From Talinum fruticosum (lineage: Eukaryota > Streptophyta > Magnoliopsida > Caryophyllales > Talinaceae), in assembly GCA_021018815.1 (NCBI GenBank), contig JAITYX010000032.1, forward strand, positions 3,224,001-3,288,000: DNA of 64,000 nucleotides, read 5' to 3'. The position numbers and the translations under genes are program-made. The notes under the pieces were generated by a model. The model had not been told where the DNA came from, made no database searches, and was given only the letters and a program-made list of their open reading frames with translations. This document shows positions 11,338-22,067 of the stretch, piece by piece; the first letter of the stretch is position 1; each line of letters begins with the position of its first letter.

Positions 11338-13960
11338 CCAATCTTTCTTGCTTTCTTTCTTTTCTTTCAATTTTTTTTTAAACAAAGTTCCTTCTGAATA
11401 GTTTGTTAAAGGCTTGTCATATGGAACTTTTTATTTTATTTTATTAAATCGTGTTCTTTTCAGCTGTAAGCATCCATTATAAAAAAAATATATTATAGAT
11501 AATTATAAGTTAATTGTAATATTAGTTATAAAAATTTATAATAGTTGTATAAGAATTTAATCAAACACAAAGAATGGTAAGAATTATAAAAAACTATAAT
11601 AGTTGTAAACAAAACAACCTTAATCTCTTAACATTTTCACATATTCTTTATTTTTATGACTTTTTTCAGATGTTTATATTATGTATGCAAAAATTTGACA
11701 TGTTTCTATGTATTTCTAATCTAAGTCACCAGTTGGGAATAATCCATAGATATATATATATATATATATATATATATCCTTACAATTGGCAGAAATTTGG
11801 ATTCCGGTCAATTTGGATTTGGACAATTTGGACTTTCAAACAAAAACATTATACCTGTACTCTATCCGAATTGCAAATTCAAACACCTTAACCGGATCCG
11901 AACCAGAATGCGAACCCGAATGCCTGAATTTTTGATATTAACTTTTGGCAATTCAACTTAAATTATGTATTTGATCTAACCTAGACCCGAATTTTTTACT
12001 TTTGAATCTGAATGTTTGAATTTTTTGTTGAAAATTTTGTAGATTTTGGACTGAATGATGCCTAAACACGAATGACCGGATTTCTAAACTCGGTTTTCTA
12101 ACTGTTCAAATTTATCCGAACTCTAATTAGTTACAAAATTCAGACAACCCGAACTTGACTAATATTTCAATTCGGACATGACCAATTTTCACATTCCCTT
12201 TTTTTTTTTTTTTTTTTTTGTCGGACAGATTTTTGCCAATGCTATATATGTCCATTTCCTTTTTTCTTTATAGATGTCTAAATTATTTATATGGATGATA
12301 ACACCTTTATTCAACGGTTTTGCCTTTAACTTCTCTGGAATAATGTATCGAATTCAAATTTTGTGAATGAAAAGGTTTAGTTTCTGGCACTTAATTTCTT
12401 TCTGGCATACAATTGACTCCACTAAAATTGAAGAACGATGAAATATCATGGGAAAAAACTCTAATTTCATGCACATATATTATCTATTTCTCATCTGTTT
12501 CGTATTATGATAATTTAGATAGAACTTTTGTAAGACGAATTATCTAAGCTACCACACTTCATGTATTTATTCTTTCAAAAAAAAAAAGCAAAAGATATCA
12601 CCTTATTTTCTATGTACCTCTAAGGAAAAGCCAACAAAACAAAACCAAAATTGAGTATAATTTTTTGGGGGAAAGAACAAGGGAATAAAACAATGAGTAT
12701 AAATTCTAATATTGAGTATAAATTCTAATATTCCCATGTCCAAATCCTAATTTTAATGATACCGTGTTTGATTGACAGTGGTTTGGGAGAAAAAAATTCT
12801 TTGAAGCGATTTATCTGTTTTGATCGAGAAATTACACTACATGTCACTAATCTTTATTACTATTGTTATCATCATCATCGTTATTATTAGTACTACTAAA
12901 TAATAAAGACTATATTAGATACATAGTTAATATAAATTTTGTAACAATAGTAAGAAAATGAAGGTAATTTGTATACATGACATAAATATCATTATAGATC
13001 ATGTTCAATTATCATTGTCCTTCCTATTTCTTAAAGAGTTTGGTTTTTTCTCTCCAATATTCCATTCTCGTTGAGGAGTTCTTGGAGTTGAGAAGTTGTG
13101 GGAGATACCATTCTTATCACGGAACTCTGCAAATTCCGAGTAATCGAACTCCCTTCCATGACCAGTTCGAATTCTTTTGATCCGAGTTCAAAAGAAAATA
13201 AAATGATTAAATAAAAAATATTTATTTAATTAAAAGATAACTTAGAGACAAAGGGTATAAATGAAATTCACACCACATTTTTTTCCTAAAATAACTAATT
13301 TTACCAAACAACTTTCCAAGAAACAACTAGTTCAAATAGATTATACAAATATATAATTCAAACAGATAATAACTAACAGTTGATATACAAATAGTAAAAA
13401 CCTATTTGTGAAAACGGTATGATATGTGGTACTAATGTATTGCTTAATTTACAATCATCGAATTATTATATGTTGAAGGATAAAAAAGAACTGATATATT
13501 GGCAAAAGAAAGTTTATATATAACCTTATTATTGTAGGAAACATATTAAATATAATAATGTAATTCGTATTAATATTTGGATCTTTTTATATCCCTGTAA
13601 GTTGTACCTTCATTGAGAGTTGTATTATTTTTTGTGATTTATAATAAGTGAGGACACATTTGCACTATGTACATGGATCATTTTTAACATATGATACAAT
13701 ACAGCTTTAGCTTAAATATAATTAACACACTCGTGAATTATTTTAGCTAACAAAGTGTTAGTTGATGTGATAACCACCTTACTTCAATAAAGAGGATAAT
13801 ACAAATTCAAATATTAGAACTATATTTGTTATGGTGACTTTTATGTTAAGCACTCACGGTCGAAAAACAATTATGTCCTTATTTAAACCCAAATAAAAAC
13901 ATTTAATTATCTTCTTAACTAGCTATCATTTTCGACGGGGGTTCACCGTATCCTCCCACC
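11338..13960. other. AT-rich intergenic region
   Basis: Contains an (AT)n run near 11751-11777, a poly-T run near 12199-12219, and a 19-bp tandem duplication (12694-12712 and 12713-12731). The stretch 11790-12180 has repeated GAATTTGGA / CCGAA / CCCGAA motifs resembling old transposon sub-termini, but I could not define ends. No gene seen. Confidence 0.5.
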
Positions 13961-13962
13961 CC

Positions 13963-13970
13963 TATTTATA
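13963..13970 (+). promoter_or_regulatory. Probable TATA box of the JIP23-like gene
   Basis: TATTTATA lies about 105 bp upstream of the ATG at 14075, after a pyrimidine-rich stretch. Position and sequence fit a plant core promoter. Confidence 0.4.
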
Positions 13971-14074
13971 GATGTTGCTATTTCTCATATAATCATATTG
14001 CTTTAAGCTATACGTACATTCTACTTCGAGAACTCCCACCCTTCCTCAGCCCTTGCTAACAAGAAAATCAGAAA

Positions 14075-14901
14075 ATGGCATTCTTTGTAGCTCCTCTAGT
14101 AATGGGGGCGCCATTAGTGTTAGGTTTAGCAACTGCTGGTGCTGCGGCTACTGCTGGTGCTGCGGCTATATTGCAAGCACCAACACCCTGGAACCCGCCG
14201 ACATTCTCGACTGGTGGTTCCGGGGGCGGTGGTGGTCGGCCGCTGATCCGTCCGAAACTCCCACCCCATTCAAAGAAGGTGATCGTGGGGGCAGTGTTGG
14301 CGGCTATGATGGGCAAGTACATGGAGAGGTCTAAAAATGGAGAAGAGGCTTATTGCGGGGGATGGCAAGGGGCCTGTTGGCTTATGAAAGTCGTGTTAGA
14401 GTGGATCTACGCCTTCAGGAGAAGCATGAATGGTGTGGGCATTTTGTAAAAGGCCCTCCTAAAAATCCTAGGAGGGCAAATGAAAAGGATAGGGATGAGC
14501 TTGAGGATTCCATTGTCCACCGAGGTGGCTCTCCAAAGGGCTCTAAAGCTGGACTTGCTTATGTTGCTGATGATACTCAATGGATTGTTGCTTGGCATGT
14601 TCCTTTTAATTCCAATCAAAATAACAAGGTATATCTTCTAAAATATATATATACGTTGAGAATTAACATACCCACATAAAAATACGAGCATAAATTAGTT
14701 AATTGATTAATGTATGTATAATGTAGGTTTCTCATCTTGGTTGTTAATTAACGGATATATGTTGAGTGTGGGGACAAATCTCCGATTGATTGGAGTAGAA
14801 TTGAAAGGGCGTTGGATGCATCTACCAACGAAAGTGTTTGCGACTATGCTACGGCTAAGATCACCGACCGCGGTCCGCTTTTCGTAGTCTTCTCTACCTA
14901 A
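14075..14901 (+). pseudogene. Jasmonate-induced-protein (JIP23-like) gene, frameshifted
   Basis: The first frame (from ATG 14075) encodes an Ala/Val-rich hydrophobic N terminus, a Gly/Pro-rich linker and PHSKKVIVGAVLAAMMGKYM. Family-like sequence then continues in another frame (from about 14335): VDLRLQEKHEWCGHF, GGSPKGSKAGLAYV, DTQWIVAWHVPF, ending NNK at a GTATAT donor (14629). The last exon reads IYVECGDKSPIDWSRIERAL and ends FVVFST with TAA at 14899-14901. The order 'GS-GAVVY...WLFAW...VYTE' is that of barley JIP23 and related plant proteins as I remember them. Two defects are visible: a frame change between 14335 and 14449, and no usable AG acceptor in frame just before IYVEC (the AG at 14725-14726 leads into an in-frame TAA). 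JIP23-type proteins are stress/jasmonate-induced with unclear biochemical role. Family assignment is moderate. Confidence 0.5.
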
Positions 14902-15683
14902 AACTTATCTACATACACAATTACGTCGCTATTTCCAACTGCTCGTGCTACTAAACTCAGCTAGTTATGCTTTTGGCTAGCACACTCTTGCTCTATGACG
15001 GCTAGGCGTGCCACTACCACTCCATGGATCTACTTACCATCATTCCACATAAATATAGATATATAAGCCTGCAAATAATTTGTCGGATGTTGTAAACTAC
15101 TACTCTCTTTTCAAGTGTACATTTCGCTTTTGTATGTTTATTTTATCAAATACAATAATACAATAGTAATATAAGGATGTAAACCAAAAGAGTTCATCGC
15201 TAATTAAAAAGTTTGCTACTCTAAATAAGGTTTTAGAATACACTTATTTTCAAGTTACATACTTCTCTTTCTTTCTTCGATTGAAATTTGCTAGACGCCA
15301 GGTAATATTCCTTTTTTTAATTAAACATTAAGGACTGCAAACTCCTATTTAAGAGGTTATACAAATCACATATAAAGAAGGGACAAGGAAGGTACTAGGT
15401 AGGAGTGTAGCATAGCTGATAGGAGATTTTTTTTTCAAATTATGGTCGAGAAAATCATATTTAAATTTTAAAATTATGTTTAAAATTGGTCAAATTTTTA
15501 AATCAGGTCGGTTTTTGCTAAGTCTACCTCTCAGTCCGACATGACTGCATCATCGCCCCACCCCCTTCTCTCTCACTCTGTCGCGCTTCAGAACCCCGCT
15601 CGCTCTCCTTCTTCCCCGCATAGACCCCCTACCCTATCCCCTCACTGCCTCAACTCAGCTTCAATTCTCAGAAGGGGGAAAAA
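14902..15683. other. Spacer upstream of FLA4
   Basis: AT-rich spacer. From about 15520 it becomes C/T-rich (CCACCCCC, CTCTC tracts), probably the FLA4 5' UTR and core promoter. An alternative-frame ORF beginning at 15541 is a shadow of the FLA4 N-terminal coding sequence. Confidence 0.5.
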
Positions 15684-16922
15684 ATGGAAGCAAAATCCAT
15701 GTTCAATGCCCATTTTACCCCCACCGCTTTCTTCTATTTCCTCTTCTTCGCCTTCTCCTACCCAATTTGGGGTCTCAACCTCAATGTCACTGAGATTCTC
15801 TCTCGCTACCCAGACCTCTCCGACTTCACCTCCCTCCTCACTTCTTCCGCCATCTACGCCGACCTCCACCGCCGCACTTCCATCACTATCCTCGCCGTCC
15901 CCAACTCCTACCTCCGCTCCTCCGCTTCTCCGGCCACACTTGCCGACGTAGTCCGCTGCCACGTCCTCCTCCAGTACCTCACGTGGTCGGATCTTCGCCG
16001 GACTCCTCCCGCCGGGACCCTCGTCACCACCCTTTTCCAGACCACCGGCCGCGCCCCCGACAACCTCGGATCCCTAAATATCACCTTCAACCCCACCAAC
16101 GGCGTCGTCTCGCTCCACCCTTTAAATAACAACACCGTCTCCGCCCACGTCCTCTCTCTCCTCAAAACGGTGCCCTACAACCTCTCAATCTTCACAGTCG
16201 ATTCCCTCCTGGCCCCTTACGGCGTAGATCTGATGGCGTCGGAGACCGTACCGCCCGCGTCGCCGGCGCTCAACATAACCCGGGCGTTGATAGACGGGCA
16301 CAACTTCAACGTGGCGGCGGCGATGCTGGCGGCGTCGGGGGTGGTGGAGGAGTTCGAGGCAGACGAGGGTGGAGCAGGGATAACCCTCTTCGTGCCCACA
16401 GACGAGGCCTTCGCGAACCTTCCACCGACGGTCCAATTGCAGGCATTGGCAGCTGAGAAAAAATCGTTGGTGCTGAAATTCCATGTCCTCCATTCATACT
16501 ACCCTCTGGGGTCGCTTGAGTCGATCGTGAACCCGGTCCAGCCGACGCTAGCCACGGAGGACAACGGCGCCGGCAGCTTCACGCTCAACATCTCCCGGGT
16601 TAACGGATCGGTGGCGATTAACACGGGTGTAGTCCTGGCTGTGGTGACCCAGACTGTACTTGATGAGAACCCGGTTGCCATTTTTGGAGTATCAAGGGTT
16701 CTGCTTCCGAGGGAAATATTCGGGAAGGGGAAGGGCGTGGATGTGAATTTGGGGAATGGGAGCGGGCCGTTTGTGGAGGCACATCCGCCTGAATTGGGGG
16801 CGGCGCCGCCTGATGGTTCACCGCAGGGCAGCCCCAGCAGCCATTTGGGAGAGATTTCAGGAGGATGGCGGAGGAGGAGTTGGGGTATGGCGGTGTTGTG
16901 TATAGGCATTATGTTTGTATAG
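15684..16922 (+). CDS. FLA4: Fasciclin-like arabinogalactan protein 4 (FLA4/SOS5)
   Basis: A single-exon 412-aa protein. Residues 1-30 are a signal peptide ending ...FAFSYPIWG. Two FAS1 domains follow: residues about 33-175 (NVTEILSRYPDLSDFTSLL, VVRCHVLLQYLTWSDLRR) and about 200-345 (INGHNFNVA-like DGHNFNVAAAMLAASGVVEEF, GITLFVPTDEAFANLP, LKFHVLHSYYPLGSLESI, VNPVQPTLATE). Many N-x-S/T glycosylation sites occur. A Pro/Ala/Gly/Ser arabinogalactan-like tract (about 365-390) leads to a hydrophobic tail (WGMAVLCIGIMFV) typical of GPI-anchor signals. The second domain matches the Arabidopsis SOS5/FLA4 sequence I remember almost throughout. FLA4 acts at the plasma membrane and cell wall with the FEI receptor kinases in root cell expansion, salt tolerance and seed mucilage adherence. 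The coding region is strikingly C-rich at third positions compared with its neighbours. The start follows GGGAAAAA and has no in-frame competitor. Confidence 0.95.
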   Translation: MEAKSMFNAHFTPTAFFYFLFFAFSYPIWGLNLNVTEILSRYPDLSDFTSLLTSSAIYADLHRRTSITILAVPNSYLRSSASPATLADVVRCHVLLQYLTWSDLRRTPPAGTLVTTLFQTTGRAPDNLGSLNITFNPTNGVVSLHPLNNNTVSAHVLSLLKTVPYNLSIFTVDSLLAPYGVDLMASETVPPASPALNITRALIDGHNFNVAAAMLAASGVVEEFEADEGGAGITLFVPTDEAFANLPPTVQLQALAAEKKSLVLKFHVLHSYYPLGSLESIVNPVQPTLATEDNGAGSFTLNISRVNGSVAINTGVVLAVVTQTVLDENPVAIFGVSRVLLPREIFGKGKGVDVNLGNGSGPFVEAHPPELGAAPPDGSPQGSPSSHLGEISGGWRRRSWGMAVLCIGIMFV

Positions 16923-18708
16923 AGTATTGTCAATGAGAGAGAGATAAGCATTGGTTGGTTTGGTTGATTGATTTTGGTCCATCTTACATTCGTAAATTGT
17001 AATTATTGAATGCAATATTGGTTTTTCATTTTTGATTTGTTTGGATGATGAATGGCATTTCAGATGAGCATTGATGATAGAGTGGAGGATTCACCAACTA
17101 AAATAAACCAACCATTTTTGCAAAATTTTGATTCTTGTTTGATCTCCAGAGTAATGAATTGGTAAATTGTGATATCATTGATTGTGCACTCTACTCTACT
17201 TTGGATGCTACTCTTCAGTCTTGTCAATTGAATTCAAAACAAAAGGAAAAATAATACTCCAATAACGCAATTCTAATCATTCTTGTGCTTCTCATTCTAC
17301 ATTTTGCCTTCTTATGTATATACATATGCCTAATTTTCTATCAAAACTTCAAATGACCTTCAATTGCATTTGTAATTATGGACGGTGTTATGTGGAGGAT
17401 AACGAAGTCCCGTGACATTGTTTCTCCCAAAAAAAAACTCATCAGTTATAATGAGTATCTTTTGTTTGGATATACTTTCTAAGTTCAACGTTATTTGCAA
17501 CTATCAACAAGGTTGCATTGATTTAGAATGTATGCTTTTGCATACATCTATCTAAAATTTTTAGTATTAATAAGAATATATTTAAGAGGGTCGGGACATT
17601 AACATTTATAAAAACTAAAAGTATTAAAAAAACTTGTTTAGAGTCACCAAATATCCGGCATCCCTCCTCCCTGCTTGGGTTGGATATATACCAACCCACC
17701 CCTAGGGTCCCAGACCATTGCCAATAAGACACAGATGAATCCAAAAATGCTTTGGGCCTTATTTGAGAAAAACGCCCAACATTTTCAAAAGCCCACTCAA
17801 CTAAATTTATCAGGCCACATCATGGACCAATTGTCTTGTCTAAATAATTGGGCTTACCAACTTTCCTGATGTCTTGTCAATGGCACATTCTCCAGAGCCA
17901 TCAAATCTCTTTCAATAAATATAAAAACTAATATATATATAAATTGACAAGTAAATTCACCCGCTTCGACTCCCTACATTAGAGAAAATCTAAAGAGTTG
18001 ACTGAGCCGGGTGGAGGAAAAAAATAATATTGGTGGAAAAGACAAAGAAGGGTGGGAGAAAAGGCACGGAAGAAGGGCTGCTTGTCTGAAACAAGGTGAG
18101 TAGTTGCAGTCAAAAGATCGCACAGATTAATTGTACTGATTAAGAAAGCCAGAGGACGTGGATGGACGACAGAACAGGAGGGGCAGAGAGAGTCATTTTG
18201 GTGATGAAGGGTGAAACACATTGGACAAAATGGAGGCTACACATTTGGATTTGGTAGTTGGATTTTTGAGGATCGTTTTCTGGGGTGGGGAGTCAAATGG
18301 ATCAGGATTATGCGCTGCTGCTTGCTGGCTCAATCAATGGCTCCCATTTTTAGGCCACAAACATTTACTTGTATATTTCACAAATATCTTCAACTTTGTA
18401 CCGCCCTTTTCATAACTACACTCCTTTCACTAGAATATTCTTGTCAAACTCCAATTTCGTGGACAACCCTCCTCCTTTTCCCACTTCAGGTATAACTACT
18501 AGTGATGCGCTCATTGTTATCGCATCGTATCTATTATATACGTGTAAGTTTTACTCTTAAAATATATATCAATAAATAATTGGACGAAAGTGAAAAATAT
18601 ACGATTTTACGGCCAAACATAATAATGTGACACATACAAGTACAAATTTATAGATAAATATAAGAATTTGCATTGTCATCATGACTCAATGAGTTGCGTA
18701 TGCTTTGG

Positions 18709-18710
<2 letters not shown>

Positions 18711-18752
<42 letters not shown>
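18711..18752. repeat. (AT)n microsatellite, 42 bp
   Basis: Uninterrupted AT dinucleotide run. Confidence 0.95.
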
Positions 18753-18754
<2 letters not shown>

Positions 18755-19193
18755 TTAGTTTAAAAATTCTCAATCTAATTATTTCCTCTCATGTCTTTCA
18801 TCACTTATAGTGTTTCCATAAGATATGAACCTCTAAGTGAACTTATTTATTACTTTAGGTCAAAAATCTATTTCGAACCATCGAAAGAATTGTTGGAGAT
18901 GGGACACTATAGTGAATCATAATAACCTTTAATGTCTTGCTTCTATAAATAATAAAAAAGAATGAAATATTAGAAATACATTTAAACTATATAAAAATTA
19001 TCATAAAAGAAAACAAGTACATGTATAGACAATAATCATTGAAATAAATTAATTTTTTTTCCTATATAAGCTATATTTGACATCTAAAGTACAAATTTTA
19101 ATCAAACAAAGAAGACAAAAGCATATGAAGTGGCAAGGATGGGTTCCCCACTTGCAAGGTTTAATAAATGATTATAACATTGAATTTTCAATT

Positions 19194-19195
19194 TC

Positions 19196-19248
<53 letters not shown>
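19194..19248. repeat. (TTA)n microsatellite, about 55 bp
   Basis: Uninterrupted TTA/ATT trinucleotide run. Confidence 0.95.
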
Positions 19249-19251
<3 letters not shown>

Positions 19252-20306
19252 GTTGAAAATTCCAGGCGTTTTCAAAACTTCCTAATATTTGATTTTTTTA
19301 TAAAAAAATACAAAACTCCTTCTCCTTGATAATTAAGATCACTAGCACTTTTTTTTGGTCTAGACATATAACACTTTTAAATAGTCCATATTTTGTACAC
19401 AAATTTGCCTTAATTTACTAACAAAATGAAAAAAAAAGTAGTTGTGCCTATCATATCATCAATATCTCCTACTCCTCTTATCCATTTTATATATATAAAG
19501 TGATGTAAGCATATTTTTATAAAAAAATATTATATTATCTATTAAAATACTAATAATTAATTTTTTTATTTCACAATATCTATCACTTTGTGATATTAAT
19601 AATATATTATAATTATTTTATCAATTATATTTTTATTAATTATTTTTTCTCTTATTTTTTAATATTAATTCATAATTTAAAAATAAAAAATAAAATATAG
19701 AAACATATAGATATTATTTCAATATGAAACTTAAGGGAAGACGCATAAATAAAATATAAAGATGCATGGCCGAAATTCAATAGTGTGATCAAACTACAAC
19801 TCCCAAGAGCTGATCGCGACTAGGATCTAATACTAATATTAAATAAATTTCAAAGAGAAACTGCAGCATAAAATATGACGTGGAGTCAAAGGAAAATATA
19901 TTTGCAGTCAACACGAAGACAAAAGGACACGCAAGCTGAAAGATTACCTAAAACACTTGCCTTTGTTGTACTAAATTCTTTTATTATATCCATAATTAAT
20001 TATTATCCTCTTACTACAACTACTCCACCATGCATGCCCTCCCTATTTCTACATATATACACCTTATTTATTTATTTTTTTTAAATTTAAAATAAAAGAG
20101 TCTATCGTAAAATAGTCCACCTAACACGTAATAGAATGTTGGAAACCATAACATGCATTACTCTGAAATTTCTATGAAATGACATCATATAATAATACTT
20201 GAGATAAAGTTATTTTTAGACCTATATCTAATGTTAATTAAGTAAACTAGTAAAATTTCTTAGTATTAAAGACTATAAAAATTTCGTTTACAAAAGCTGT
20301 ATTGTT

Positions 20307-20309
<3 letters not shown>

Positions 20310-20383
<74 letters not shown>
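20310..20383. repeat. (AT)n microsatellite, about 74 bp
   Basis: Long uninterrupted AT run, self-complementary and able to form a cruciform. Confidence 0.95.
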
Positions 20384-20386
<3 letters not shown>

Positions 20387-22067
20387 TTCAAATAAACAAT
20401 TATTGAAACTGAGAATAATCATTTTATACATACCGACAAAAATGAATAAACCGTGGTTGAAACTAATATCAAAATTTTGATTATTTTGTTTAAACATATT
20501 ATGATAAGTTGGTAAATATAATTTAATTTATTCAATTAAAATATAATATGAATCATAATTTTGGGTACAAAGTGTGTGAATCCAAAAGATGATTAAGACA
20601 CAATTCTCATGGGGAGAGTATATATAGTTGTTTGACTTTAGGATCCTCCCACCTCTTCATCCTCCCTTTGTCAAATTTATGTCCTTTTATGACTTTGAGA
20701 TTAGGTTTAGATTTCAAGTGTAAAACATGGAATTTACATTGACACTTTGAAAGAGGAGACTTTTGACATTGCTTCATTATTCACCTCGTAGACTTTTTCT
20801 ATGTTGAAATTTTCTCAAAACTAATCACTCAAAAATATTCATTTAGCTTTACATACTAAGTATTTCGAATATTTATCACCCTGCAACGAATTTTCGAGAA
20901 ATACATAATACTTCAACTATAAAGTCATTCTTATTAAACGTATATTAAGGGTATGTCTTGCAATTTACTATTGATTGTTAACCGATAATTAATTATCAAT
21001 GAATAAGTTATAGTATCAATTGTCTGTATTAGTTGATAATATTTTCAACCCTCTTTAAAATAAAAATATTTATTACTTAAAAAGATTGATTAAATTTTCT
21101 TTATGTCCATATAATTGCACATGAATTTTATCTATTATTTATTTAATTTTTATTCTTGGTTATGAACTAATATTTATGCCTCATTGAAAACTACTTTTAT
21201 GTCTATAATCTTATTTTTGTCATTCACATATTTTTATTTGGAATCTAATATTTTTCAATATGACTTTAAAACTTATATCACATTTGAGGAATTTATTACA
21301 TAAAATTATGTATAAAAAAATTTTCTCCAGACTGTACGAGAAAGCAATGAAATCAAAATTTGCAACATTAATTTATTTTAAATTAGTATATTTTTTTACG
21401 ATTACGAAGATCATAATAGAGTTTTTTTTTTTTTTATCATAAAGATCATAATAGAGTTTTTTGCAATAATCAATATTTATTTCCGTCACAGAAGATCATA
21501 ATAGAATTTTTTTTTATATATATAAAAGGTGGTATCTTAGCTATTAAAAAAGAGGGGTGGACGACCTAGATAGGTGGTCAACGGCAACCTAACCAAATAC
21601 AGTAATTTTTTTTAAAAAAAAAAAAAAGGGTATTCCACTTCCACGCTTCATTAGTAGACCGCAACTGAAAGAAAAAGTGGAAGAATAAACCTTAAAAAAC
21701 CACCCCTCAAAAATAAAATAAAAGAAAAGAAAAGGCCGCCCATCCGTCCATTACTCCATCCTTTCAAAACCTCCCTCCTCATTTTCTAAAAGTCAACTCT
21801 CTCTGTCCACTTCACACCCTCATCTTCATCTTCCACGCCTCCATCTTCTCTCTCTCTCTCTCTCACAGACATTTCACTTCCCAAACGCAAGATCCCATCT
21901 TTAAGCTGCCATGCTTATCGAAACTTTCTTCTCCATCCCTCCTGATTCATAAAACACCCACATAACAACTCATAGAAGCCACAAAACCACCTTTTTGGTT
22001 GTATTTTCTCTTTTTTTTTTTTTTTTTTTTGGAACATCTTCGATTTTGTTACAGAAGATAGGAAGAA

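Larger units (their letters stand above)
16923..22067. other. Long AT-rich intergenic region
   Basis: No conserved gene was recognised on either strand. Short ORFs (for example 17523-17744 minus and 18211-18560 plus) have no identifiable domain. It holds microsatellites listed separately, a triplicated AAGATCATAATAGA motif at about 21407-21510, and a (CT)n tract at about 21849-21866 in the likely PLL 5' UTR, followed by a poly-T run at 22012-22030. Confidence 0.5.

Noticed and set aside
11574..11891. 105-codon ORF with [10 protein letters not shown]
   Set aside because: Driven by an (AT)n microsatellite in AT-rich DNA.
15642..15962. Antisense ORF opposite the FLA4 N terminus
   Set aside because: Glu/Gly-rich shadow of the C-rich coding strand; no domain.
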